DNA of 64,000 bases, taken from positions 434,001-498,000 of the forward strand of contig NZ_VFON01000001.1 of the NCBI RefSeq assembly GCF_006716085.1. The letters are read 5' to 3'. Of this stretch, positions 9,944 through 19,006 are shown piece after piece (position 1 is the stretch's first letter; every line of letters begins with the position of its first letter). Origin of the DNA: Leucobacter komagatae. GTDB lineage: Bacteria > Actinomycetota > Actinomycetes > Actinomycetales > Microbacteriaceae. Made by a program: the position numbers and the translations under genes. The notes under the pieces were generated by a model, which saw only the letters and a program-made list of their open reading frames with translations, ran no database searches and was not told where the DNA came from.

Positions 9944-11423
9944 TTCACGCGGATTTCTGACGGTGCGCGAACGCGAGCTCGCCCCCAAGCGCCCGGTTGC
10001 GCTGCGCCTGCTCGACTGGCGAGAAGTCGTCGAGGCGGCCGACGGGGCGATGGTTGCCCGGCAGGCCTCGCGCTGCATGGACTGCGGGGTGGCGTTCTGC
10101 CACCAGGGGTGCCCACTCGGCAACCTGATTCCGGAGTGGAACGACCTCGTGCACCGCGGGCGCGGGCGTGAAGCGATCGAGCGGCTGCACGCGACGAACA
10201 ACTTTCCCGAGTTCACGGGCCGCGCTTGCCCCGCGCCGTGCGAGTCGGCCTGCGTGCTCGGCATTAACCAGCCCGCCGTCACGATCAAGCAGATCGAGAA
10301 CAGCATTATCGACCGCGCCTTCGAGGAAGGCTGGGTCGTTCCTCAGCCGCCATCGAGGCTCACCGGGAAGACTGTCGCGGTCGTCGGATCGGGCCCCGCC
10401 GGGCTCGCTGCTGCGCAGCAGCTCACCAGGGCAGGGCACACGGTCGCCGTCTACGAGCGCGACGAGGAGCCCGGCGGGCTGCTGCGATTCGGGATCCCAG
10501 ACTTCAAACTCGAGAAGTCGCTCGTGGCGCGGCGCGTTGAGCAGCTGCGAGCCGAGGGCACGCGATTCCGCTGCGGCGTGGAGATCGGGCGCGACATGTC
10601 GTGGCGGGAACTGCGTCGGCGGTTCGACGCGGTCGTTGTCGCGACGGGGGCCTCTGTGCCACGCGATCTCGCGCTCCCGGGGCGAGAGCTCGCGGGCATC
10701 GCGCCCGCAATGGCCTACCTCACTGCCGCGAACCGCGGCGCAGAAGCGGGTGAGGAGCTCCATGCCGCGGGCAAGCACGTCGTTGTCATCGGCGGCGGCG
10801 ATACCGGCGCCGACTGCGTCGGCACCGCGCACCGTCAGGGGGCGTTGAGTGTCACGAGCCTCGCGATCGGACGTAGGCCGGGAACGCTCAGGCCGACCGG
10901 TCAGCCCTGGCCGACGCACCCGACCCTGTTCGAGGTGTCGAGCTCGCACGAGGAGGGCGGCGAGCGGAGCTACCTTGCCTCGACCGTCGAATTTCGTGGC
11001 GACGGGAACCGCGTGACCGGGCTCTGCGTGGCGGAGACCGGCTTCACCGAGCGCGGCCGCGAGCCGATCGCCGGCACTGAGCGGGTCATCGCTGCCGACC
11101 TCGTGCTCATAGCGATGGGCTTCGCCGGGCCGGAGAGCGTGGCGGACGCTGGGCTCGCTCGCACGGGCGGTGCCAATGCGGGTGACCCCGGTGGGCCGGG
11201 TGGCTCCGGTAGTCAAGGTGGTTCCGGCGGATTCGAGCGGACGCGTGACTTCGCGGTCGCCGAGCCTGGGGTATTTGTTGCCGGTGACGCGGGGCGCGGC
11301 CAGTCGCTCATCGTCTGGGCCATTGCTGAGGGGCGCTCGGCCGCGGCGTCGGTCGACCGTTTCCTCATGGGCTCCACGACCCTTCCCAGCCCCGTCGGCG
11401 CTGACGACCGCGCGTTCTCCTAG
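9936..11423 (+). CDS. gltD: Glutamate synthase (NADPH) small subunit
   Basis: 495 residues; the ATG at 9936 lies inside the end of gltB with GGAGG just upstream. The N-terminus carries two Cys clusters for 4Fe-4S centres (CMDCGVAFCHQGCP and CPAPCESAC), then the FAD Rossmann motif VGSGPAGLAAA and the NADPH motif VIGGGDTGADC. It oxidises NADPH and passes electrons to GltB. Near the C-terminus a Gly/Ser-rich stretch (about bases 11162-11232) interrupts the usual sequence just before the conserved GVFVAGDAGRGQSL FAD-contact block; it looks like a flexible lineage-specific insert. Confidence 0.96.
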   Translation: MVDSRGFLTVRERELAPKRPVALRLLDWREVVEAADGAMVARQASRCMDCGVAFCHQGCPLGNLIPEWNDLVHRGRGREAIERLHATNNFPEFTGRACPAPCESACVLGINQPAVTIKQIENSIIDRAFEEGWVVPQPPSRLTGKTVAVVGSGPAGLAAAQQLTRAGHTVAVYERDEEPGGLLRFGIPDFKLEKSLVARRVEQLRAEGTRFRCGVEIGRDMSWRELRRRFDAVVVATGASVPRDLALPGRELAGIAPAMAYLTAANRGAEAGEELHAAGKHVVVIGGGDTGADCVGTAHRQGALSVTSLAIGRRPGTLRPTGQPWPTHPTLFEVSSSHEEGGERSYLASTVEFRGDGNRVTGLCVAETGFTERGREPIAGTERVIAADLVLIAMGFAGPESVADAGLARTGGANAGDPGGPGGSGSQGGSGGFERTRDFAVAEPGVFVAGDAGRGQSLIVWAIAEGRSAAASVDRFLMGSTTLPSPVGADDRAFS

Positions 11424-11447
11424 CGCCCTCGCACGATCGCGGCGGCG

Positions 11448-11485
11448 GCACCCGGGCGTTCGCTGAGGGCGTGGCGCCCGGGTGC
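11448..11485 (+). terminator. Hairpin after gltBD
   Basis: Arms GCACCCGGGCG (11448-11458) and CGCCCGGGTGC (11475-11485) are perfect complements with a 16-base loop, 25 bases after the gltD stop. There is no T-run, as is usual for actinobacterial hairpin terminators. Confidence 0.55.
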
Positions 11486-11554
11486 GGGCCGCACAGAGGT
11501 CGCGGGTCTATCCTCGAATCAGGAGCAACAGTTGCGCGAGGGAAGGACTCGGAT

Positions 11555-12199
11555 ATGACGTCGACAGTGGTGTTTGGTGGCTCGGGCTACGCTGGCTCAC
11601 ACATCGTTGAGGCGGCCGCGGTGCGGGGTCTGCCTGTGACGAGCATGACCCGGCGAGAGTCCGCGACGCAGATCGCAGGAGCCACGTACAGGACCGGCTC
11701 GATCCTTGACGCTGCTGACCGCGCAGCCGCGCTCGCGGGCGCGGAGGTCGTCATCGTTGCGGTGTCGCCGCGCGGGGATATGGCGGGCCAGGTGCGGCCC
11801 GCGATCGCCGCGCTGGCCACCGAGGCCGCGGCTGCGGGAGTGCGGCTCGGAGTGATCGGCGGGGCTGGTTCGCTCCTTGAAGTCCCCGGCGGCCGCATGC
11901 TGTTCGAGACGCCGGAGTTCGGCGACGACTATCGCGCCGAGGCTCGCGAAATGGCCGAGGTGCTCGGCGACCTCCGCTCGCGGTCGGACGGCCTCGACTG
12001 GTTCTTCGTGAGCCCGGCGGGCGACTTCGGGCCGTGGGCGGCCGGCGAGTACCGCGGGGAGTACCGCGTGGGTGGCGACGTGCCACTCACGGACGCCGAC
12101 GGCATCTCGGCAATCGGTGGGGCAGACTTCGGCGTTGCAATTGTCGACGAAATCGAGGATCACGCGCACGAGCGCGAGCGTTTCACCGTCGCGTACTGA
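11555..12199 (+). CDS. NAD(P)-binding NmrA-like/YwnB-type protein
   Basis: 214 residues; ATG at 11555 follows GGAAGGA. The N-terminal FGGSGYAGSHIVE is a Rossmann dinucleotide-binding motif of the atypical SDR (NmrA/YwnB) kind, and no YxxxK active site is visible. Proteins of this group bind NAD(P) and act as reductases or redox sensors; the substrate is unknown. A TATCCT box near 11508 may be its -10. The gene stands between gltD and the methyltransferase with no evident functional link. Confidence 0.78.
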   Translation: MTSTVVFGGSGYAGSHIVEAAAVRGLPVTSMTRRESATQIAGATYRTGSILDAADRAAALAGAEVVIVAVSPRGDMAGQVRPAIAALATEAAAAGVRLGVIGGAGSLLEVPGGRMLFETPEFGDDYRAEAREMAEVLGDLRSRSDGLDWFFVSPAGDFGPWAAGEYRGEYRVGGDVPLTDADGISAIGGADFGVAIVDEIEDHAHERERFTVAY

Positions 12200-12222
12200 G
12201 CGGGGGTGCCCGCTGGGGCCGG

Positions 12223-12228
12223 TACGCT
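12223..12228 (+). promoter_or_regulatory. Leaderless-type -10 box of the methyltransferase gene
   Basis: TACGCT fits TANNNT and ends 6 nt before the GTG at 12235. No Shine-Dalgarno is seen before that GTG. This supports transcription starting at the start codon and decides the gene start. Confidence 0.55.
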
Positions 12229-12234
12229 GATCTG

Positions 12235-13821
12235 GTGAATGCAGAACTCATCAGCAAGCTCGGTGACGACCTGCGCCGGGCGGGCTACTCGCTCGCGGCG
12301 CTCGAGACCCTTTGGGGGAGGACCGCTGAGGGTGCCCGTCGCCGCGGCGTGTTTGCCCCCGCGCGACGCGTCCTCGCTCAGCAGGAGCCGAGCGCCCTCT
12401 CGACGCTCGGCGAGATGTTCCTGCTCGGCGCCGCTGTCTCGGCAGACCGCCTCGCAGCGGCCCTGCCCACGCTCGGGGCGGCCGGCGCGACTGAGCTCGG
12501 GCTCGTTGCGGCGGCTGACACCGACGGCGCGCCGGGCTCGTTTCGCGCAGCGCTCTCGCTCAACCCCGTCGCGCTCGACCCGGGCGAGGGCGCGAGGGAG
12601 TGGTGGATCCTCTCTGACCTCGACGACGAACTGCGGCGAGGGCCGGCGCGGCCCGACCACGTGATGGGCGTCGGCGGGGCGACCCGCACTCTGCTGGCCC
12701 AGGTACCCCCGGTTCCTGGGGCGACGGCGCTCGACCTCGGTACCGGCTGCGGCATCGCGGCGCTGCGCCTGGTTGAACTCGGTGTGCCACGGGTCGTGGC
12801 CACGGACATCTCCGAGCGTGCGCTCACCCTGGCGCGCGCAAACGCTGCGCTCAACGGCCTCGCTGGCCGCATCGACTTCCGGCTCGGCGATCTGTTCGAG
12901 CCTGTGTCAGGCGAGACGTTCTCGCTCATTGTGACGAACCCGCCGTTCGTCATCACGCCGAGGGACGGCGACGGCGGCGTGACGTACGAGTACCGGGACG
13001 GCGGCATGACGGGCGACGAGCTCGCCGCGAAGGTGATTCGCGAGGCCCCGCGGCACCTCGACGCGGGTGGCTCGCTCGTCTGCCTCGCGAACTGGGAGAC
13101 CGAGTGGGGCGGCCACGGGCTCGAACGCGTGCGCGGGTGGGTGCGCGACGGCGCCGAGCGCGCGGGTTCCGCCCTCGACGCCTGGGTGATCGAGCGCGAC
13201 AGGGTCGACACCGTCCAGTACGCCGAGACCTGGGCACGAGACGGGGGAGCGCGGCCCGGCAATGTCGCCTTCGATGCGCTCCTCGAGTCCTGGCTTGACG
13301 ACTTTGGTGCGCGCCACATTGTGAGCGTCGGGCTTGGGGCGATACACGTCCGCCGACGTGCAGAGGACCCAACCGATGGCCTCAGCGCTGTCGATTCCTC
13401 GGTCATCCATGTCGATCAGGCGACAGGGGCACTGGCCGCCGAGCGGCTCGGCGAGAGCCTGCACCTGGCGTTCCTCGCGGGCGTCGCGGCCGAGCGAGCG
13501 AGCGCCGCCCACGTGCTCGACACGCGCTGGGTGCGCGCTTCTGAGGTTGTTGAGGAGCGGATCCACACGCCCGGCGAGGAATCCCCGAGCGCGATCACGC
13601 TCGTGACGGATCGCCCCATCGCGCGTCGCGTCGCCGCAGACACGCTGCTCGCCGCCGCTGTCGGGGCGTGCGACGGCGACCTCACGCTACGGCAGATCTC
13701 TGACGCGCTCGCGACCCTGCTCGAGGTTGACCCGGTGGCTGCGGGTGAGGCGCTCGTCGCCGGTGTGCGCGAGCTTGCCTGGCTCGGCATGATCGCGCCG
13801 GAAGGGCACGCCCTCGCTTAG
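12235..13821 (+). CDS. Class I SAM-dependent methyltransferase, HemK/PrmC-like core, large two-ended form
   Basis: 528 residues from GTG at 12235, chosen because a TACGCT box sits 6 nt upstream; the open frame extends upstream only across the preceding gene. An N-terminal helical region (about 1-150) is followed by the SAM-binding motif LDLGTGCGIAAL and the NPPF motif (VTNPPFVITP) typical of enzymes that methylate amide or exocyclic amino groups. A further 130-residue C-terminal domain has no function I can name. The target (release-factor glutamine, nucleic acid or other) is not known. The stop overlaps that of the convergent TauE gene. Confidence 0.8.
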   Translation: MNAELISKLGDDLRRAGYSLAALETLWGRTAEGARRRGVFAPARRVLAQQEPSALSTLGEMFLLGAAVSADRLAAALPTLGAAGATELGLVAAADTDGAPGSFRAALSLNPVALDPGEGAREWWILSDLDDELRRGPARPDHVMGVGGATRTLLAQVPPVPGATALDLGTGCGIAALRLVELGVPRVVATDISERALTLARANAALNGLAGRIDFRLGDLFEPVSGETFSLIVTNPPFVITPRDGDGGVTYEYRDGGMTGDELAAKVIREAPRHLDAGGSLVCLANWETEWGGHGLERVRGWVRDGAERAGSALDAWVIERDRVDTVQYAETWARDGGARPGNVAFDALLESWLDDFGARHIVSVGLGAIHVRRRAEDPTDGLSAVDSSVIHVDQATGALAAERLGESLHLAFLAGVAAERASAAHVLDTRWVRASEVVEERIHTPGEESPSAITLVTDRPIARRVAADTLLAAAVGACDGDLTLRQISDALATLLEVDPVAAGEALVAGVRELAWLGMIAPEGHALA

Positions 13822-14570
13822 CCCAGCAGCCCCACCAAGCCGCGCACGAGCGAGGCCAGGGCCCCCGCGCACGCGAGGATGACGACGAACCGTCTGACCT
13901 GCGTCGGGGTGACGAGGCGAAGGAGCCGCTCACCGGCGGCAATACCGATGAGGATCGCGGCGAGCAAGAGCAGCCAGAACCACCAGGCGGCGCTCGGGAA
14001 TTCGGCAGCGCTCAGCGCAAGCTTCGACGACAGCGCCGCCGCGCCCGTCAGCACGAAGTACGGCTGCATGGTCGCGGTGAAGGAGAGCTGCGGCCACCGC
14101 GTCAACACCGCGTAGGCGCTCACCGCGGGGCCGCCGACGCCGGCGAGCGAGTTCGTGAGGCCGGAGAGGAAGCCGGCGGCGACCCTCGGGCCCCGCGCTT
14201 CGATGGTGAACCGATCACCTCGCAGCAGCGCCGAGAGTCCGAGTGCCGCGAGCACAATCGCGCCGACCGCCACGCCCATAACATCGGGGGAGAGGAGCTG
14301 CGCGAGCCAGGCCCCGAGCACCGCGCCGACGACGGCGCAGGCTCCAAGCCAGCGGAACAGTGACCAGTTCACCTGGCGCCACACGCGCGGGATGATGAGT
14401 CCGCTCGACACGATGCTCAACACATTGACGAGCAGCACGCCCGAGTGTGCCCCGAGCATGAGGGTCATGAGCGGCGAGACCAGCAGCGCGAACCCGAGGC
14501 CGGCCATCCGCTGTGCGGTGGCGCCGACAACGGTGACGAGCACGACGAGCGCACCGAGTGTGAGGCTCAT
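13818..14570 (-). CDS. TauE/SafE family sulfite-exporter-like membrane permease
   Basis: 250 residues, nearly all hydrophobic, with about eight predicted membrane helices arranged as two similar halves; the segment GFLSGLTNSLAGVGGPAVSAY is the typical TauE/SafE second-half motif. Members move sulfite, sulfoacetate or other small anions across the membrane; the substrate here is unknown. The start ATG at 14570 has only a weak ribosome site. It is convergent with the methyltransferase gene (overlapping stops) and divergent from hisD across a 138-base gap. Confidence 0.83.
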   Translation of the reverse strand: MSLTLGALVVLVTVVGATAQRMAGLGFALLVSPLMTLMLGAHSGVLLVNVLSIVSSGLIIPRVWRQVNWSLFRWLGACAVVGAVLGAWLAQLLSPDVMGVAVGAIVLAALGLSALLRGDRFTIEARGPRVAAGFLSGLTNSLAGVGGPAVSAYAVLTRWPQLSFTATMQPYFVLTGAAALSSKLALSAAEFPSAAWWFWLLLLAAILIGIAAGERLLRLVTPTQVRRFVVILACAGALASLVRGLVGLLG

Positions 14571-14696
14571 CGGCCCGGCTCCGTGGGGTGCGGCGAGTGG
14601 AGCGGTGGCCTGTGGCGAGCGTCAGTGGTCGGCAGTGTTTCCATCCCTCCCATTGTCCCACCCCGGGGCCGGCGCTCGGGTCGCTTCCGCGCTCGG

Positions 14697-14702
14697 TAAG
14701 AT
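14697..14702 (+). promoter_or_regulatory. Leaderless-type -10 box of hisD
   Basis: TAAGAT ends 6 nt before the GTG at 14709. There is no Shine-Dalgarno, so hisD is probably translated from a leaderless mRNA. The spacing favours GTG 14709 over ATG 14712. Confidence 0.6.
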
Positions 14703-14708
14703 AGATGC

Positions 14709-16025
14709 GTGATGCGAACCACCGATCTCCGCGGCCGCGAGCTCTCCCGTGGCGACCTTCTTTCCCTGGTGCCCCGCGCCGCGCTCGGCGCGAATGTCGC
14801 TGTCGAGCGGGTGCGCCCCCTCGTCGACGACGTCGCCGCCCGTGGCGAGTCCGCGCTGCGCGAGCAGGCGCTGCAGTTCGACGGCGTTGAGGGGCACGCG
14901 CTGCGCGTGCCCGCTGAGCTCGTTGCCGGATCCCTCGCCGACTGCCCGGCCGACGTACGCGAGGCGCTCACCGAGCTCATCGCGCGACTCAGGCTTGGCT
15001 CGGCCGCCCAGGTCCCGGCCGAGCGCGTGACCGAGATCGGCGCTGGCGCGCGGATCACGCAGCGGTGGCAGCCCGTCTCGCGCGTCGGGCTGTACGCTCC
15101 GGGCGGGAAGGCAGCTTACCCGTCGTCGGTCATTATGAACGCGGTGTCGGCTCAGGTCGCCGGCGTGCCAAGCCTCGCGCTCGCTTCGCCAGCGCAGCAG
15201 GATAACGGCGGGCTGCCGCACCAGGCTGTGCTCTGGGCGGCCGCGCTGTGCGGCATCGACGAGGTGTATGCGATTGGCGGCGCGGGCGCGATCGCCGCCT
15301 TCGCACACGGCGTCCACGAGATCGGGCTCGAACCCGTCGACGTCGTGACGGGGCCCGGGAACGTGTTCGTCGCGGCAGCGAAGCGCGTCGTGAGTGGCAA
15401 GGTCGGCATCGACTCCGAGGCTGGCACGACCGAGATCCTCGTTATCGCGGATGGCTCTGCAGACCCGCGCTTTGTCGCGGCCGACCTCATCAGCCAGGCG
15501 GAGCACGATGAGGCCGCGGCCTCCGTGCTCGTAACCGATTCCGAGGAGTTCGCTGCCCGGGTACTCGCCGAGGTGGGCGAGCGGGCCCCAAAGACCCAGC
15601 ACGCAGATCGCGTTCGCGCCGCGCTCGAGGGCCCCCAATCGGCCGTGATCCTTGTCAGCGACCTCGAGACGGCCGCGCGCGTATCGAACGCCTACGGGCC
15701 CGAGCACCTCGAGATCCAGACCCGCGACGACGAGGGCGTGCTCGCCGCGATTACCGACGCGGGCGCGATCTTCGTCGGCAGCTACACGCCCGTCAGCCTC
15801 GGCGACTACCTCGCCGGCTCGAACCACGTGCTCCCGACCGGCGGCACGGCGCGATTCGCGGCTGGCCTCGGAGCGCATACATTCTTGCGCCCGCAGCAAA
15901 TCATCCACTATGACCTCGAGGCCCTCGCAGCGACCGAGGCGCCGCTACTCGCGCTCGCCCGGGCCGAGGGGCTGCCCGCCCACGGCGAGGCCGTGAGCGC
16001 CCGCTTTGAACAGGAAGGCATCTGA
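14709..16025 (+). CDS. hisD: Histidinol dehydrogenase
   Basis: 438 residues. Conserved blocks include RVGLYAPGG (NAD/substrate region), [29 protein letters not shown] and [14 protein letters not shown], which holds zinc and catalytic residues (Gln, His, Glu). It performs the last two steps of histidine synthesis, histidinol to histidine with two NAD. Start chosen from the TAAGAT box 6 nt upstream; ATG 14712 would shorten the protein by one residue. The stop overlaps the nrdR start by one base (TGATG), so nrdR is very likely co-transcribed. No other his gene is in the window. Confidence 0.96.
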   Translation: MMRTTDLRGRELSRGDLLSLVPRAALGANVAVERVRPLVDDVAARGESALREQALQFDGVEGHALRVPAELVAGSLADCPADVREALTELIARLRLGSAAQVPAERVTEIGAGARITQRWQPVSRVGLYAPGGKAAYPSSVIMNAVSAQVAGVPSLALASPAQQDNGGLPHQAVLWAAALCGIDEVYAIGGAGAIAAFAHGVHEIGLEPVDVVTGPGNVFVAAAKRVVSGKVGIDSEAGTTEILVIADGSADPRFVAADLISQAEHDEAAASVLVTDSEEFAARVLAEVGERAPKTQHADRVRAALEGPQSAVILVSDLETAARVSNAYGPEHLEIQTRDDEGVLAAITDAGAIFVGSYTPVSLGDYLAGSNHVLPTGGTARFAAGLGAHTFLRPQQIIHYDLEALAATEAPLLALARAEGLPAHGEAVSARFEQEGI

Positions 16026-16525
16026 TGCACTGCCCCTTCTGCCGCCACTCCGACAGCCGGGTCATCGACTCGCGCACGGCTGACGACGGCATGTCGATCA
16101 GGCGGCGACGTCAGTGCCCCGAGTGCGGCAAGCGGTTCACCACCACCGAGACCGCCAGCCTCACCGTGATCAAGCGCTCGGGCGTTGTCGAACCGTTCAG
16201 CCGCGAGAAGGTCATGGTCGGCGTGCGAAAGGCCTGCCAGGGGCGGCCCGTCACCGAGGCTGATCTCGCACTGCTCGCCCAGCGGGTCGAGGAGTCGCTG
16301 CGGCTCACGGGCGTCGCCCAGTTCGAGACGAACGACATCGGCGTCGCGATCCTCCCGCACCTCCGGGAACTCGACGAGGTCGCCTACCTGCGGTTCGCTA
16401 GCGTTTACCAGTCGTTTGATTCGCTCGACGACTTCGAGGCTGCCGTCCGTGACCTGCGCGTGAAGCGCGGTGGATCGGGCGCTCCCGTGTCGGCAAGCAA
16501 TTCGGCTGCGGCCGACGGAGAGTAG
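16025..16525 (+). CDS. nrdR: Transcriptional repressor NrdR
   Basis: 166 residues. The N-terminal zinc ribbon has two Cys pairs (CPFC at 3-6 and CPEC at about 31-34), followed by an ATP-cone domain ([16 protein letters not shown] onward). NrdR senses ATP/dATP and represses ribonucleotide reductase genes. It starts inside the hisD stop codon, an unusual but close pairing that puts nucleotide control under the hisD promoter. The C-terminal 20 residues are Ser/Ala-rich and variable. Confidence 0.96.
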   Translation: MHCPFCRHSDSRVIDSRTADDGMSIRRRRQCPECGKRFTTTETASLTVIKRSGVVEPFSREKVMVGVRKACQGRPVTEADLALLAQRVEESLRLTGVAQFETNDIGVAILPHLRELDEVAYLRFASVYQSFDSLDDFEAAVRDLRVKRGGSGAPVSASNSAAADGE

Positions 16526-16533
16526 AAACGACT

Positions 16534-17601
16534 GTGCCTGAGACCACGGAGCGCGGGCCGCTCACCCCATACAAGCTGCTGTTTTCGACGGTCCTGAAGC
16601 GAATGGACCCAGAGCAGGCGCACCACCTCGCCTTCGCTGTCATCCGCGCCCTCCCCGCGCTCGGCGGTATCGTGCACCGGTTCTGCAGGCCGCACGCATC
16701 GCTGCGGGTGAAGGCGCTCGGACTCGAGTTCCCGAGCCCGTTTGGCCTCGCTGCTGGCTTTGACAAGAACGCGGCCGGCATCGCCGGTCTTGGCGAGCTT
16801 GGCTACGGGCACGTTGAGGTCGGCACCGTGACGCGCCACGCGCAAGACGGGAACCCGAAACCGCGCATGTTCCGCCTCGTCGAAGATCGCGGGCTGATCA
16901 ACCGAATGGGGTTCAACAACGGGGGCTCGGCCGCCGCCGTCCCGCGCATCGAGCGCGCCCGGTTGCGCCGGAACCGCCCGATCATCGGGGCGAATATCGG
17001 CAAGAGCCGCATCACCGAGGTCGAGGACGCGACCGCGGACTACGTCTGGAGCGCCGAGCGCCTCGCGCCGATCTCCGACTACCTCGCCGTGAACGTGAGT
17101 TCCCCGAACACCCCGGGCCTCCGCGGGCTGCAAGAGCTCGAGCTGCTCGAGCCGCTGCTCGCTTCCGTGAAGGCCGCTGCCGGCGAGACCCCGCTGCTCG
17201 TGAAGATCGCGCCAGACATGGGGGACGAGCAGATCGACGGCATCGTCGCGCTCGCCGTGCGCCTCGGGCTCGACGGCATCATCGCGACCAACACGACGAT
17301 CTCGCGCGAGGGCCTCAGCACCCCGGCCGACCGCGTCTCGGATATGGGCGCTGGTGGGCTCTCGGGCGCACCGCTCAAAGCTCGGTCACTCGAGGTGCTT
17401 CGGCGCATCCGCGCGACCGCGCCAGCCGAGTTCTGCGTGATCTCCGTCGGGGGAGTGACGACAGCCGGTGACGTGCTCGAGCGACTCGAAGCCGGGGCCA
17501 CGCTCGTGCAGGGCTTCACGGCCTTTATCTACGAGGGGCCCCTGTGGGCGAGGCAGATCAACCGTGGTCTGCGGAAGGCGGGCTGGCGCCAGGCTGCGTA
17601 G
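16534..17601 (+). CDS. pyrD: Dihydroorotate dehydrogenase (quinone), class 2
   Basis: 355 residues from GTG at 16534, 8 nt after nrdR. An N-terminal amphipathic helical part for membrane contact (about 1-50) precedes the TIM barrel: FGLAAGFDKNA, GHVEVGTVT, RMGFNNGG, VNVSSPNTPGLR (the catalytic base in class 2 is this region's Ser), and the FMN-phosphate segment SVGGVTTAGDVLERLEAGA. It oxidises dihydroorotate to orotate and passes electrons to menaquinone. It follows nrdR closely and probably belongs to the same transcript. Confidence 0.95.
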   Translation: MPETTERGPLTPYKLLFSTVLKRMDPEQAHHLAFAVIRALPALGGIVHRFCRPHASLRVKALGLEFPSPFGLAAGFDKNAAGIAGLGELGYGHVEVGTVTRHAQDGNPKPRMFRLVEDRGLINRMGFNNGGSAAAVPRIERARLRRNRPIIGANIGKSRITEVEDATADYVWSAERLAPISDYLAVNVSSPNTPGLRGLQELELLEPLLASVKAAAGETPLLVKIAPDMGDEQIDGIVALAVRLGLDGIIATNTTISREGLSTPADRVSDMGAGGLSGAPLKARSLEVLRRIRATAPAEFCVISVGGVTTAGDVLERLEAGATLVQGFTAFIYEGPLWARQINRGLRKAGWRQAA

Positions 17602-17655
17602 CTGGTGGGTGTAGTTGGCGCGCGTAGCTGGCGTGTGTGCCGCCACGCATACAGG

Positions 17656-17692
17656 AAGAGGGCCCCGGACGATGATCGTCCGGGGCCCTCTT
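17656..17692. terminator. Bidirectional hairpin between pyrD and the DUF3043 gene
   Basis: A long GC-rich stem: AAGAGGGCCCCGGACGAT (17656-17673) pairs with 17675-17692. The A-rich foot on one side becomes a short T-containing foot (CTCTT) on the other, so it can end transcripts from both convergent genes. Confidence 0.8.
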
Positions 17693-17724
17693 CGCTGGCC
17701 TGCTGGCCTTGTCGAGCGGTGGCG

Positions 17725-18297
17725 TTAGCTCGGGAACTGGCGGCGCTTCACCTGCGGCTTCGGCATCCGCAGCATGCGGAACTGCATCGCGCGCATGGCG
17801 CCGTACCACTTGAAGCCGGGCTGCACGTTGCCCTCGCCGAACTTTGCGGTGAGCTTCTTCTTCAGGATGAACGTGAGCGCGAAGGCATCAACGATCGCGA
17901 AGAGCAGGAAGGCCCAGACGAAGAAGACGCCGTACACCTGCACCCAGCCCGGGAACATCGCGACGACGAGGAAGATCACCATGACGGGGATGAGCAGCTC
18001 GCCGGCGCTCCACCGGGCGTCAACGTAGTCGCGTACGAAGCGACGCTGCGGCCCGCGGTCGCGCTGCGTGAGGTAGCGCTCGTCGCCCGCCATCATGCCT
18101 GCGCGCGCGCGATCCCTCGCTTCGGTCTGCGCCTGTCGCTGCGCGCGGCGCTGCTCCTTGTCCTGGGAACCGACGATCGGGCGGGCATTCGCGGCCTGGG
18201 CCGTCTTTCGTGACGGCGTCGGGCGACCCTTGCCCTGTGTGCCGGCAGTTTCTTCCGGGGCCGAACCTGCTGTCTCGTCTCGCTTGGCAGCACTCAT
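17725..18297 (-). CDS. DUF3043 domain membrane protein
   Basis: 190 residues. The N-terminal 90 residues are charged and rich in Gln/Arg/Ala; two hydrophobic segments follow (about 98-117 and 121-143), then a basic C-terminal tail. This layout is that of the DUF3043 family of actinobacterial membrane proteins, whose function is unknown. ATG at 18297 has only a weak ribosome site. It lies opposite pyrD and divergent from erpA. Confidence 0.8.
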   Translation of the reverse strand: MSAAKRDETAGSAPEETAGTQGKGRPTPSRKTAQAANARPIVGSQDKEQRRAQRQAQTEARDRARAGMMAGDERYLTQRDRGPQRRFVRDYVDARWSAGELLIPVMVIFLVVAMFPGWVQVYGVFFVWAFLLFAIVDAFALTFILKKKLTAKFGEGNVQPGFKWYGAMRAMQFRMLRMPKPQVKRRQFPS

Positions 18298-18516
18298 GAT
18301 CGCCTGTGTGTTCCTCTCGTCAGACGGCCGTCAGCGGCCATCACTTCATCTCTCAAGCGTACCGCGTCAATCGGGCGTAGACTGATGGCATCCGGCCGAG
18401 CAGCCGTTATTTGTCTAGCCTGCGAGATTCCAACTGCGCCCTCTTCGGTGCGGGCGGCGCTGGCGGGGTGGGCGAGAGAGAATTCGGCGAGTCGCCGAAT
18501 GAGCAGAGGAGAACGC

Positions 18517-18867
18517 ATGAGTAACGACACTGCAGTAGCCGAGCACGGCGTCGCACTGAGCTCAGCAGCACAGGAGAAGGTGCGCAGTCTGCTGAGCCAG
18601 GAGGGCCGAGACGACCTTCGCCTTCGGATCGCGGTGCAGCCGGGGGGCTGTTCCGGGCTGATCTACCAGCTCTACTTCGACGAGCGCGAGCTCGATAACG
18701 ACGCGATCGTTGACTTCGAGGGTGTCGAGGTCGTTGTTGACCAGATGAGTATCCCGTACCTCTCCGGCGCGACGATCGACTTTGAAGACACCATCCAGAA
18801 GCAGGGCTTCACCATAGACAACCCCAATGCGCAGGGGAGCTGCGCGTGCGGCGATAGCTTCGCGTAG
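18517..18867 (+). CDS. erpA: Iron-sulfur cluster insertion protein ErpA (A-type carrier)
   Basis: 116 residues from ATG 18517, preceded by AGAGGAGAA. Three conserved Cys for cluster binding are seen: Cys45 (GGCSG), Cys109 and Cys111 (SCACGD). A-type carriers hand Fe-S clusters to target proteins. A TAGACT box at 18378-18383 could be the -10 of a transcript with a leader of about 125 bases. ErpA sits directly before the oxidase genes; Rieske QcrA, encoded in the same neighbourhood, needs a cluster, though that link is only inferred. Confidence 0.92.
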   Translation: MSNDTAVAEHGVALSSAAQEKVRSLLSQEGRDDLRLRIAVQPGGCSGLIYQLYFDERELDNDAIVDFEGVEVVVDQMSIPYLSGATIDFEDTIQKQGFTIDNPNAQGSCACGDSFA

Positions 18868-19006
18868 GAAAGAATGTTCTGCCCAGTTGCGCGCGACACC
18901 CCCGTTTGCGTTCGGGGAACGCTCAGGTTCGCGCTAAGCTAACAGGTAGTCATCAGTTTCGCCTGCCTGCGTGGGCAATGACCGGTAAGAATTCGAAAGG
19001 TATGCG

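Noticed and set aside
13689..13698. Partial match to the gltB palindrome arm (CGGCAGATCT) inside the methyltransferase gene
   Set aside because: Only about ten bases match and no second arm is present; most likely chance.
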